DNA of 64,000 nt from Nipponacmea schrenckii. Lineage: Eukaryota; Mollusca; Gastropoda; Lottiidae. How positions within the stretch are numbered: position 1 is the stretch's first letter; the number at the start of each line of letters is the position of its first letter. Both the position numbers and the translations under genes were made by a program. The notes under the pieces were generated by a model. It was not told where the DNA came from, made no database searches, and saw nothing but the letters and a program-made list of their open reading frames with translations. This document shows, piece by piece, positions 12,786-25,100 of this stretch. Location: contig CM060199.1 in the NCBI GenBank assembly GCA_030562195.1, positions 31,950,338 through 32,014,337 of the forward strand. Reading direction: 5' to 3'.

Positions 12786-13400
12786 TTCTGGACCACTAAA
12801 ACATTTTATGCTAATGATTGTAACGAATTTAGTCCGTTCTATTTTTAGAATCCTCTTTCTCCCTTCCTTTGAGGTTTTCGCATGCCCATTTTGGACTAAT
12901 TTTTGGTCTAGATTTGAAATTTGATGCCCTAAATTGCATTTTCTTTCAGAATTTCGGAGATAATAAGAAATTTAATTGGCGGAAGGTTATTTCTAAAAAT
13001 AGTGATTTTGTGTGCAGTGACAATCAAGCGGATGTTGATAAAATGTAGTGGTTTACTTTCATTTGATTAGTTCAGTATTTTCATGGTCATGCTATAATGA
13101 AATTTTGTACAGAATCCAAATATTAGCCAGGCTTTCATGTGACATAAAGGAAAGTTTTCAACTAGATTTCTGGAAAAAGTTATGGAAGGTTGAATTTCGT
13201 GATTTAACATGGAAATAGATGGTAAATGAATTGGTGGACTGAATCCTGCTAATCTCGATCGGTATGTGAAATTTCGATGACCTTGAATAAGTCATCTTCA
13301 CTCATAATTCAAGTCCACCCAGCTGTAAATGAGCACGGATAATCCGGTAAAGATCAATGCCAATTGGTAGGCCTAGAAAGGATCAACTTCATGGCGGACT
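12786..13400 (-). repeat. Dispersed repeat R1, copy 2 (inverted)
   Basis: Reverse-complement copy of 1482-1947. It carries a single copy of the 43-bp unit (about 12786-12835) and extends about 150 bp further than copy 1 at its other end. That extension (13250-13400) includes the block read on the minus strand as GGCATTGATCTTTACCGG and CATTTACAGCTGGGTGGAC, which reappears at 50697-50797. No intact frame. Confidence 0.75.
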
Positions 13401-14183
13401 TTCTTTTTATTCTATTGATATAGGCATCTTTTGTGTACACGTGCAATTTGTGTCCTTTGAATTTGATTAGTATTTCATTTCATATTTTAACTTTCCACAC
13501 TTTAAACCAATAAGTATTCGACAGCAAAAAAAATGATATATATATAAAATTAAAAATTTAGTAGGCCTAACGAAACTAGCAACTTCTTAAATTATGAAAT
13601 CGACTCCATCACATTGTTAAATTAAATAGTGAATGAATTAGATTCAGTGAAAGACATCGGCTCCATTAATTCGCTTCTGAATGAATACTTTTGAATAATC
13701 AATGGCTAAACCAATTGAAAATCACTTATCTGTTAAGATTGAAATAACAAATTGCATTTGCATGGACAATTTCCGAAACAATATTCTTATTGTGAGTTCG
13801 AAATGTAATATCTCATTACCGGATAGAGAAGCTTGACCATGTTTTTGCTGAAATATTCAATATTTAAACGAGTTGGTGGTATTTCTGGTATCAGGATATT
13901 AAGAAGCATATCACGATATATTAACGCAACGATATCTTAACATTTATGAACAAATTTCATCAAATGATCAACATATTATTGCAATATATCAATTTATACC
14001 CAGATCGACCATCCAACGCCTAGAGTGCAATCAATATAAGGCTAAATTGTTCCTAGGTTAACCAAAAAACGCCAGCCCCACAGAGCCGTTAAAAGAGCTA
14101 CATACTTTTTATACACACCCGAGGGGTTACATCTAGATGGCAATACGTATTGTACAAGATCCTCTATTTGCCACAATTTAAAT
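13401..14183. other. Intergenic, nothing recognised
   Basis: A+T-rich spacer with no supported feature. Confidence 0.45.
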
Positions 14184-14305
14184 GAAATGAAAGTTTTACG
14201 TCCTACTCTTCTGCACCCCATGGGATAATGAAGACGGGCAATGCAGTGTGCATTGAGGGAAATTTTACCAGGATAGGGAATTGGCCTACGTTACAAGAAC
14301 AGTTA
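14184..14305 (-). mobile_element. SINE copy C, 5'-truncated
   Basis: Read on the minus strand, only the 3' part of the SINE family is left: a block ending CAGAAGAGTAGGACGTAAAAC followed by the TTTCATTTCATTT tail. The 5' half is missing, which is usual for 5'-truncated retroposition. Confidence 0.7.
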
Positions 14306-14786
14306 AAAATGTGTAAAAATGTCCCTTTTTAGGGACAGCTAAATATACATACTTTCAAAAGAACTTTTATCTAATTTAAAAATACAGATATAACGTCACA
14401 CCTTGATCAGTGCGGACGAATAACCAACAAATTGGTACTGGCAAACTGTCCAATATTGACATCAATAATTCCCATATTGGAGACTAATTTTATTGACAAC
14501 AAGCCAAGAGTCCACTATTGAGATAGATAATGAACTCCAAACATTAGTCTCCAAAATGGTGATCAGACTGACAACTACTCACATTGAAAACACTCACAGA
14601 AATTATTCGAAGGCTTCAAAATCTCACGTTAGATATTTTTTCCAATTAAAACTTGAAATTTATCTTCACATCGCCCTTATCACTTCTTCATCACTGTCAA
14701 CACTAAAATATCTACACTGTAAACTATGTCCAAAATGCTTTTCAGTCTCTTATGATGCCTTCGATAGCATATTATCACTATCATAC

Positions 14787-16788
14787 TATGGAAGACAATC
14801 CCAGCCATAATTAATCATTCTTAATGCTTAATTCGGTGTTAAACATTAGTACAGTAAAATCAACATTTGTACGCTTAATTTGACATTCGTTCGCTAAATT
14901 CATAATTTGTTGTTAAAAATTTATCATTCGAATAAAGAATATTACTGAACAAATTAACGATCAAGCCGAACTAATAATGCCCACTTCATAACGCCGAATG
15001 AAGTTTACCGAACAAATGTTGAAAAATATTTCTCGCTTTTCATGAGAACGTTATCATTATGACGACAAGTGGCGCTGCTCAATTTGAGTTAGGGCTTCGT
15101 TCCTATTTATTTGGCCAATTTTTATGGCCGGCCAGTGGCTGTGTGCAAATTAAAGAATCTTATTATGAATTCCAATTTGATAAAAGGCGAAGTTTTTAAT
15201 CAAACTCTTTGTACTCTTTATTCATTGGAATGTGAGATTTTGAGATAAATATGGTGCCTATAATGTTTTGAAAAATGGCCAATTTTTGTACAGTCCATAG
15301 TGATGGTGGAGGGACAGATGATTTGATGGAATTGCAAAATCCCACATGGTTTCTTCAGACGTGTGAATATATCTAAAATTTAAATATAATAGTATTTTCA
15401 TGCCAAGTTTAGTTACTGGCCAGATAAAGATGAAGATTCGTTATGGCTCGTCGTCAATTTTTAACAGCCCACGCTGATGGTGGTGGGGCATAAAGGTCAG
15501 AAGCCACTATTTGGTTGGGATTCTGCCAATTCAAAATTTATTCCCCACCACCATCAGCGTGGACTTTTCAAACAAAGGTCATTTTTCAAATAATTTGCCA
15601 TGAAGAGTCTTCATCACTGACTGGCCAGTCTCTAAATTTGGCATGAAAATACCATTTCATTGGAATTTTTTGGATTTTAAAAGCTCTGAAGGCACCACAT
15701 GTGGTAGGGATTCTTACCAATCCCATCAAAACTTATGCCCCACCACCATCAGCGTGGACTGATAAAAAATTGGCCATTTTTATAAATTGGCCATGAAGAG
15801 TTTTCATCACTGACTGGCCAGTAACTACGTTTGGCATGAAAATACCATTACATTGGAATTATTTGATTTATTCTCAGGTCTTAATGACCGTGTGGTTAGG
15901 ATTCTGCCACCGTGCTCACCGTGGACTGTGAAAAAAATACCATTGGGGCATGAAGAGTCTTCATCACTGACTGACCAGTCACTAAGTTTGACATGAAAGT
16001 ACCATTTCTTTGGAATTTTTGGGATATTCACAGGTCTGAAGGCGCCATGTGGTTGAGATTCTGCCAATTCCATCAAAACATATAGCCCACCACCATCAGA
16101 GTGGACTATTTAAAAATTGGCTATTTTTCTAAGATTGGCCATGACGAGTCTTCGTCTCGAACTGGCCAGTAACTAAGCTTGTCATGAAAATTAATATGGA
16201 ATTTTCGATATCTTCAAAGGTCTGAAGAAACCATGTAGTTGGGATCTTGCTAATTCCATCAAAATATCTGTCCCACAACCATCACTGTGGACTGTACAAA
16301 AATGGCCATTTCCTGGTATAGGCACCATATTTATCTCAAAATCTTACATTCCAATAGTACCAAGAGTTTGATTAAAAACTTCGCTTTTTATCATAAAATT
16401 GGAATTCACAATAAGATTCTTTACTTTGTACACAGCCACTTGCCGGCCATAAAAATTGGCCAAACAAATAAGAACGAAGCCCTAACTAAAATTGAGCAGC
16501 GGCCACATGTCGTCAGAATGATATCGTTCTCATGAAATGCGAGAAATGTTTTTCAACATTTGTTCGGTAAACTTCATTCGGCATTATGAAGTGGGCACTA
16601 TTAGTTCGGCTTAATCGTTAATTTGTTCAGTAATATTCTTTATTTGAATGATAAATTTTTAACAACAAATAATGAATTGAGCGAACAAATGTCAAATTAA
16701 GCGTACAAATGTTGATTTTACTGTACTAATGTTAAACACCGAATTAAGCATTAAGAATGATTAATTATGGCAGGGATTGTCTTCCATA
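14787..16788. mobile_element. Foldback DNA element with about 700-bp inverted arms
   Basis: The outer ends read TATGGAAGACAATCCC (14787) and its inverse (ending 16788). The arms then mirror each other through AATTAATCATTCTTAATGC, CAAATGTTGAAAAA, GAACGAAGCCCTAACT and GATAAATATGGTGCC for roughly 700 bp. The axis lies near 15515, within a perfect inverted word (CCACGCTGATGGTGGTGGGG and its complement). The right half is about 540 bp longer because it holds extra tandem units of 160-190 bp, marked by ACTGGCCAGT at about 15618, 15808, 15967 (variant) and 16155. No transposase frame is present, and the open frames here are chance. No clear target duplication flanks it. Confidence 0.8.
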
Positions 16789-16905
16789 CCATTGCGATTA
16801 AATGCTTACATTAGTTTTGGCATTAGATACTGAATTCAACAATCTTTATCTGAAAGGGATGGTTTCGCCATTCGTTTGACCAATCAAAGTCTTGGAAACT
16901 TAAGT
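16789..16905. other. Spacer between two inverted-repeat elements
   Basis: Unique-looking A+T-rich sequence. It ends with AAGT (16902-16905), one half of the presumed target duplication of the next element. Confidence 0.5.
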
Positions 16906-17374
16906 AAAGGGATAATAGGCGTTAGAATACACTCGCCCTACGGCTTATATTTGTGTTTAATATTGACTATTAGTTAAATAAGTATGCATCCCACACTTTA
17001 CCAAATTTTAAAAAGCCACAATAAAAATATATTCGGAATTTTAAAAAAAAGTGAGCCAGCGACGATTCCACTCAGTTTGAGAATAAAAGTGACTGGTAAA
17101 TCAACGCTAAAACATCATTGTGTAATTCAACAGTAGGGGTCAAGGACGCGTGAAAACCCACATGTTAGAGTTACTTCCCTTTATATTTTACAATTTGAAA
17201 ATCGCTTGATGGATGGCTCAAGCGTTTTATGATTAACTACTTTATTTTGGGGATTCGTCGGATTTTAGAGGGATTTTGATGTATAGGTAAGTCCACTGAT
17301 GGATATATACTGTTATTGTCCAAATTTGAGTGAACTTAAATTTTTATGTTCGTTCTAACGCCTATTATCCCTTT
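16906..17374. mobile_element. 469-bp inverted-repeat element (MITE-like)
   Basis: A 22-bp terminal sequence beginning AAAGGGATAATAGGCGTTAG at 16906 is repeated as a perfect reverse complement ending at 17374. AAGT immediately flanks both ends (16902-16905 and 17375-17378), consistent with a 4-bp target duplication. The interior is non-coding, so this is a non-autonomous DNA element. The superfamily is not identified: piggyBac would require TTAA, which is absent at both ends. Confidence 0.75.
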
Positions 17375-17378
17375 AAGT

Positions 17379-19344
17379 AATAGTGTAAAAATCCAAGCCT
17401 GAGGTATTCTGAGTGAATTGTGTGATTTGCGAACATATTTGATTTTTTTTTGTAACACACTTAAATGCCGAATCATGGCCTTTAAAGGAATGAAATTAAT
17501 TTTTTAACGTCATTTGTCAGATAAACTTTAAAATCGAAATTCCAATATAAAACACATTGCATTAATTTTCACTGTAAAAACAATAATACGAATGCTTTCA
17601 TTTTTATCAAATCTGAAATTTTAAAAATGCATCACGAAATATTTTTCCAATTTTCTCTCTTTTTAAAAGCTGAAACTTATTATGTTTCACAAGCTGTTTA
17701 TAAAAAGAAAGTGCCTAGTTTAGAATTAAATTTTCAAGTAAGATTTACACGTTGATAATAATTTTATGTTCACTTCAGGCAGTCCACCCCTCAACCTCTG
17801 AAAAATGGATTGTCAGAAAACAAAGCACTCGGGAATCATGGCATATTCAATCTCTTATACCCTTCTCACACTGTACAACTGGATCTTTGAATTAAAACCA
17901 AATAACAAAATCCGATTCAGTCATATCTTGATCGCCGATTTTATACTGCCGACGAAAGTTACCAAGATAGCTTTTTAATTTTTAATATTACGCTATGTCG
18001 TAGTTGTATGAATTTAACTACAATGTACATTATTATCAAATATTAACATGATAAATATATGATTTTCCGTTGCCTCTTCCAATGTATATGACTAATCGTT
18101 TTCTTGCGATCTAAAAGTATAATTATGAAGTACCCGCAAACATGAGACACCATACTGAAGTGACTATTCTCGTGATACCCTACGTGATATTCTTATCTTG
18201 TTTGGTTTCCCACTGTCAATTACCACCCCTCAGGATACATTTTTCTATTTGGATAACTTCTTGTTATTATTTTTGCCATTGCGAAAGCATTCTCTTGCAT
18301 ATTGAGTATACATCGAGAAAAGTTATGAGATTCAATAGGAAGTTATACAATAAGTATGAAATATTGATGTGTCTTACCATAAAACTAAAGCAAGCTCCAT
18401 ACAGGCAACAGCTTTAACAATGAATTACTGAATATTTACATCATAAATACCTGCTGTTCTGGATTAAATCACATTCTCGGCAATATTTAATTTTATTTAA
18501 TGTAAGAATGCCTGAATTTTATATAATATTGTATTTAAAGCAAAGTTTAGATACAACCGGCATTTAAAGCTGAAATTCATGTGAATATTTTTCAAATGTT
18601 ACAATATTGTTTCTGTTCAGTCTGCTTTGAGCGTTCAAAAGCCTCCATAATCGTGATACAAGCGTTCAGTGGTCACTATTGTCGCCAGTGATAGCGGAAT
18701 CATAAAATATGGGATAGAAAGCCCTACAAGATCTACGGTGGACATTACGAATTCGCTGATGCAATCGCTATATACAGCGATACAGTATGTTTAGAATTTG
18801 AAAACAAATTTCAGTACATGTATACGATATAATTCATAAATAATATATATGTATATAAAAACGATATTATCTCAATAAAAATGAATCAATCAAATTATCT
18901 AACTTATTGCGCGTGTATAAGCCACTTTTTAAAACATAGACAGTAATAATTCAATTCAGTTTTATTTGAAATCTATTGTATAATATTGTCCGTCATGGGA
19001 TATTTTATTGACGTTCTATCAGTTGTAAAACATAGAATCTATAAGAAAATTTCACAGATTGTGGAAATGTTTTGTTACGCTGTAACAAGTATTCTACGGG
19101 TAAGATCGATTTATTGGTTTGAAGTTAGAAAAAGGGAAAGATTAGGAGGCAAGAGTCAAATAAACAAAACTTAATTAACACATAGAAAGAGTGGAATTTG
19201 TATTCAATTATAGCAGTTTAAAGAAAGACTTACATAAAATCAATCAAACTTTGACCATTTTATTTTCCAGTAGAAACTCAAGTTGTATGTTAGGAATGAT
19301 TTTACAAAGCTATAATGTCATATTTGTTTTGTATTTATGCTAGG
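17379..19344. other. Intergenic, nothing firmly recognised
   Basis: A+T-rich. A 91-codon frame at 18142-18417 starts with a hydrophobic, signal-like stretch but has no other support. A frame at 18986-19102 ends at a donor-like CGGGTAAGA but does not join cleanly to the candidate exon downstream. Confidence 0.4.
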
Positions 19345-19552
19345 TTCGTGCGTCTCACTTCTAACGGATCCTGCCAATCTTTGATAAAACGAATACCCAA
19401 CCGTGGAATCAATCGAAACAATCCAATCGGGACGTATGCGGTCGTTTCCAAATGGATGATGAAGTGACACCGAAAATTACAGATTGTGAACAGCATAGTA
19501 CGGGAACAGCAAATCGTATCGAAATCGAAGATTTCAGAGAAATTCCACTATA
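19345..19552 (+). CDS. Candidate terminal exon of an unidentified gene
   Basis: This stretch is visibly richer in G+C than its surroundings. It is preceded by an acceptor-like TTTATGCTAG (ends 19344). One frame is open from just after a TAA at about 19363 to a TAA at 19550-19552, encoding about 60 acidic, polar residues including QMDDEVTPKITDCEQ and ending EIEDFREIPL. A second frame is open from 19345 to about 19468. AATAAA at 19718-19723 could serve as a polyadenylation signal. Against it: the acceptor does not feed the better frame without a stop, and no family is recognised. It could be the cytoplasmic tail of a membrane protein or chance. Confidence 0.25.
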
Positions 19553-21355
19553 AGAGAAACAGATCACACGACAGTCTGATAGGTCTGATAGGATAAATGC
19601 GATTAAAACCATCACGATTATTGTGAAAGTGGGAACCAGGCATTATATCCTTTAACTTATTATTGCAAAGTCCATAAAAAACATAAGGATTAAGCATTCC
19701 TATGATATTGAAAACATAATAAATCTTAAATTCGAATACATTTTCATGTTTCAAAAAACTCAGAACAATTTAAAGAAAAATATAGAAAAAAAGAACAAGA
19801 TTCATCCAACTCTTGACAAGTTCAATCTAAAATCATAATAAGTTTCAACAAATTTTCCCAAATGAAACACAGTGCAATAAAGGAAATAACATGATCAATA
19901 ATCCATTTTAAGATTTGATTATGAGAGTCAGAAAGGTTTCATTAGAAACAATTCTTATTATATTCACATGATGAATAATTAATGGTTGTTATTATATAAA
20001 GAGCATACAAATATCGTCAGAAAATCAGATCGATTATACAATTATTACGTTGTAAGAACCTTTTTTTCTATTTAATCAAATACTATTCTACATTTCTTTT
20101 GTTAAAACTGAACCATTTTCAGGTATATTAGTGAAAACTAATTCGACTTATTAAGTTTCGAGATTCAAAATACATTCTCGTATATCCATGTGAAAACCAT
20201 AAGTAATTTCGTATGGGGTTCGTATGGTATGCTTACCATTGTAGCGTAAGAGGAATCCTTCTTTAATTGAAATAAAGATTTATGATATCTCTAAACTATT
20301 TCTAACTAGTGTAACCAACAGACATAGTAGAGGGAAAATAGGAAACAATCATATTTGCATGGATTATAATTTAGGTTATCGAGAATCAAGTCCACCAGCT
20401 TGTTCTTAGTTTAAACATTGATATAAAATCTAAAACCGCAACAATCGAAGAAATATATATGGGACACAAATTGATTACTATGGATTAACAATCACAAGGC
20501 GATATCATGAAATAAGCACACAGCTTATTTAAGGTTACAAAACACTTTATTTTGACACAATTTAAGTCATTGTCTACAGACAATTTGGAGGAATATTAAG
20601 TGAGGAAATAATCAAACATTTCTCCATATTCAATAATTTTATTCTGTTGTATACTATTTAATATTATATATTATTAAGTATTTCTCGTTTTATTTTACGC
20701 CAAGTTGGCGCGGTTGGCTGTCGTAGACACAAGACATTTACAGGAATTCAGAGGCCACCATTTGTTCACCATAACTAAGCAATTTCCGCTCTTATTGACT
20801 TAGCTATAGCCTCGTCTCATAATACCTGGTAGTAAAGAACGTGAAAGAGAACATGAGAGACATTTCTTTATTACATCTAATAGATTGGATGCAACGTGTT
20901 TTCATTTCCTTAATTCTAAAGATAATTCTGTAGATAAACATTAATGCGTTCAGTAGGGAATCAAAATCTGTATTTTCTAGGAGCACAAAGCTTTCTTGAT
21001 CAATATTATTTTAAAACAAAACACTTGGAGAAAACAAGTTTATTTTTGTCTAAGGGCTACATCACTCACCGCGGGCTTCAATTTAATTTACTGCTCTTTA
21101 AGAACACATCCATTCTCCCAGCAGCAACAACCGTATGTTTTAAAAACATTTATGTTGTAATATTTCCCAGAAGAGTTTTTTTATGATTTAATTCTTGAAG
21201 ACTACATGGGTACTTAGATACAAAAGAAATCCAATCATATGTCGACGGAAATATACTGTAGATAGAACAAAGGATTAAAATGTAAATTAGAAACGTGTTT
21301 CCTGTAATTTTTATATATTAAAAAAATGTACAGATTATCAAAAATATCAAGAAGA
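19553..21355. other. Intergenic, nothing recognised
   Basis: A+T-rich apart from a possible AATAAA at 19718. Open frames are short and compositionally random. Confidence 0.45.
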
Positions 21356-21372
21356 CAAAAAAAAAAAAAAAA

Positions 21373-21403
<31 letters not shown>

Positions 21404-21424
21404 CCAAAACAAAACAAAAAAAAT
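21356..21424 (+). repeat. A-rich low-complexity tract
   Basis: Two long A runs separated by TCTT, followed by CCAAAACAAAACAAAAAAAAT. It yields a phenylalanine-rich spurious frame on the minus strand. Confidence 0.9.
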
Positions 21425-21479
21425 AATGGCAAACATACCACGCGATTATCAGTGAAAAAAAAGAAAGAATACATTTATA

Positions 21480-22140
21480 TCATCAGAATATAAAACATCA
21501 CGAGCATACTATATACCACATCACAACCGCATTATACAACCAAAATAATTTATATAAAAAATACAGCACAGTCATAAAATATAAACATATTGTGCAACCA
21601 GAATAAATAATACATTACCATAATATGTTACACAGCACAACCATAATATATAACACAGCACCGACATATACAACCAGAATATATAACACAGCATCGGCAT
21701 ATACACCCATGACACATCACAAACATATTATAGAAATAATACAACAAAGCACATACAACCAGAATAAATAATACAAGGCACAACCATAATATATAACATA
21801 GCACGGACATATACAACCAGAATATATAACATATCACAAACATATAGAAACGGAATAAAAAATACAACAAGGCACAGCCAGTATATATAACACAGCAAAA
21901 CCATATAAAACACAACACAGATATAATATATAATACAGTATAGCTAAATACATATACAACACAACCACAATTAATAATACAACACAGCACAACCATAAAA
22001 CATGATACAGCACAGCCATAACAAAACACAAGCACAATATATAATACAAACATATTATACAACCATTTTATAATATATAATTCACCAAGACACAAACAGT
22101 ATGATGAATGTGACCGGAATATTTAATACAACATAGAAAA
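21480..22140 (+). repeat. Degenerate tandem array, core period 33 bp
   Basis: Repeats of the type AACCAGAATATATAACACAG plus CATCGGCATATAC. The clearest adjacent units (about 21638-21703) are 33 bp each, with shorter variants such as AACCAGAATAAATAATACAAGG elsewhere. The period is a multiple of three, so the antisense strand stays open for 155 codons (21628-22095). The predicted product is only Cys/Tyr/Ile/Val low-complexity sequence and should not be called a protein. Confidence 0.8.
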
Positions 22141-25100
22141 TAATATTTATGATACAAAAAACCAAAACCAAATTATTCACAACATAACAAATGAATGTTC
22201 TTGAAGATGTTTAGAGGTTAGAGTAAGTTCATAAATATAAATATAAGATAAAAAAAATTGTATATTTTAACTGGCAGAACATTATTAGTCATTGTTATAT
22301 GATTTTGTCCTTGTATAAAGAGAAAAAAAAGAATCTTGAATACCAATAATCAAATAGTTATTTACTACATTATCAATGGCATCCATCTATTAGCATTGAT
22401 TAATAATAGGATAGAGGGAGAAAAAGTGATTATATCTTCCAATTATTGAGTGATAATCGACAAACATCCAGTTTAAATGAGGATGTAAATCGTCAGATAT
22501 TGTGGAGATGATTCATTAAAATCCCATTTTAATCATTGATTCTTTATTAGATCTCGAATTGAAGTCCATTCAAATCTGATATTTTATAGGAATTCAGTAA
22601 AATCACCATTCTATTGACTTTCTTTCTTCTATAACAAAGGTCCATTTTACCGTACTTTATACCATCCTTTGTTTTGTTGAATTTTGAATCATAAATCCGC
22701 TCCGTTCAAATTTACATTTTTTATTACTTATTGTCCAGAAATCTCCAATGAATTTCCTGAAACAGGAAGTTTGGCGCTTGAGGTAAAATAGGTGAATTAT
22801 TTTACTTATCGTTGTTTATGCAATGTCTCCTTGTTCAGTTGGTATACTTGCCTTGAGCAGCTACTTTGTGGGACGAGGCTAATAAATTCACGTTCCTTCT
22901 GTTCGAAAGCTTGTTCGAACGTCGGAATCATTCATAGGATCTCACTCAAATTTACAGGTGTCCCATGTTGTTAGACAAGTTGACTGAAAAGTTCTTTAAA
23001 TAACCTTGAAGGACTCATACCAGGTTAATGGTTTTCGTCAATTTATCTACATAGTTCCCCTTTCAGGATTACACACTTTTGCCAGCATTATTGCATGGTC
23101 CTGAAGCAAGTCATGAACAGCCAAACGGGCTATAAAATCATGAGCATAAATTTACCTATCACGTGAAGCAAGGATACTGGCACTGTTTGATGTTAGTCAT
23201 TCGGATGGATAGGCTCAACAATAAAACTTACAGTTTTAGTTTTAATGTAAACGATTCATTTAACAAGAGTACTGGTTAGTAATAAATTTGTTTTAATCCG
23301 ATTGAGATTTATGCTTAGGCTTAGAACTTCCTAGCCAACCCTGGTTTTTTTTGGCATAAATAAGCGAATTGGCTGGTTTGCAAATAAAATTAAATCATTC
23401 ATGATATATGACTAATACCAAAACAAATTTAAAAACCAACTACCATTATCGCTGCCACAGATGTTCCTTGGAACCTAGCATCTTTCAAAACATGATTAAC
23501 TATGATATTTTAAATTTTATTCTTATAGAATTCTCAGCTGTTCGTGTTTGCTTTTAGTCGTGACCTCATAGTTGAATAATGATCGTGGCAGTAAAGTTCC
23601 TCTTCTGTGACTTTTGAAATTTTTTCCATGGCAATCAAGGGAACGCCAAAGATGAAATAATTCTCCAGCAAGTCAATGTCCTGAAAATCCTCAATAAATC
23701 TTTAAAGTTTCGATTTCAAATTGACTTGAGGATACAAGTCTTCCTCTCCTTTTGGTTAGAACTACAAGATTAAACGGAAAGGGTGTCTAACTGTCCTTAT
23801 AAAAGACTTAACAAGTAGACACAGACAACGTAACTTATTGTTACGACAGTACATGTCCGGTAACAATAACATGCATCAAATTGAATTGGCTAGACTTTGT
23901 CAATTACATCATGGCAGGTTTCACACCTCAGAAAAATCCATTAATTAGGTATTCACTTAAGAAAATGTGTTCATGTTTCAACTTATTGTCCTAACCCTCG
24001 CGTGTTTTTAGCGAGTAAGGGTTTTGATAACGTCGAACTTTGATCCTTGTTTCACTTAAGCGTAAATGGAAACCGCGTCTAATCGTATGACGATTTAAGA
24101 CACGTGTGCTACAGGCTATTAGTAAATACCTCTACAATTTAGCGAAGCCTAGCTTATTTCACACGGTATCATGACATACACGTTTCACAGCAATTAACAA
24201 AATTAAGTAATATAATGCGTGTTCCTTTTTAACATAAACCTGCAGAAGCTTATATTTCCATCAACACCAAAGATATTGTTATGTACTAATTGCTATAATT
24301 GTAGAAATTAGAGGCCGATATTCTGAGATTAAATTTGCTTTGCTTAGACTATAGTTATCTATAGTATATTTAAGCTTCTAATTTGAAATATTCCGATTCA
24401 AAACAATGACCCTGTTGAATTTTAAAGTATCTAAAGCTGGTTTGTATTAGGTTTGTGAGCTATTATAATGAATATCGTAGGTCAAAACTCTAAGGACCAA
24501 GCTTAAAATTGACTTGATCTAACAATTGGACCATTTCATGACCGAAATGTTTTCAGATATTTTGTCGATTGTATAGTAGAATAATACTTACTAAGCAGAA
24601 AGATTAAGGCACTCAATTACATTATTTGAAAGGTATTGGAAGTTCATATAAGATTTTAGTAGGTCAGAATAGTAACAAGACTCTCCAATTCCAAGACCCA
24701 AATTCAGATGCTACAATGCATACAAGTAAAATTTAGTACACTGTATTATTATCATGCATTGTATCTGACAAATATGGGCTCCGTTTAGACTTGCTGTCAA
24801 TGATAAAACATAGTTTATTGAAACAATCATGACAACAATAAAGATTTACTTGGTATTAATGACGATATTTTCTATTAGAGATCATAACTTCAGCGTAAGG
24901 TCACAGCAATAGATGTCATAATTCACTGAGTAAATCCGGCTTTGCCATAATGGATATGTTTCTAATCATTAAGACATCAATACATGAATCCTTTTTGTCA
25001 TACAATTCTCTCCTGAATGTCAGAAACTTAATTATGAAAGTTCCTTATATATGTATGACCATGCGAAAGTCAATAAGGGCAAATAATCTATGTTCGTTGA

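Noticed and set aside
16287..16535. 82-codon frame inside the foldback element
   Set aside because: The mirrored sequence in the left arm does not keep the frame open, so there is no sign of selection for coding.
18142..18417. 91-codon frame with a hydrophobic, signal-peptide-like start
   Set aside because: A+T-rich DNA makes hydrophobic chance frames common; no start context, no conserved motif and no downstream exon.
21628..22095. 155-codon Cys/Tyr/Val-rich minus-strand frame
   Set aside because: It is explained by a 33-bp tandem array whose period is a multiple of three.
22830..22925. Possible tRNA or SINE head (TTGTTCAGTTGGTA and TGTTCGAAAGC)
   Set aside because: Box spacing and flanking sequence do not fit, and there is no second copy.
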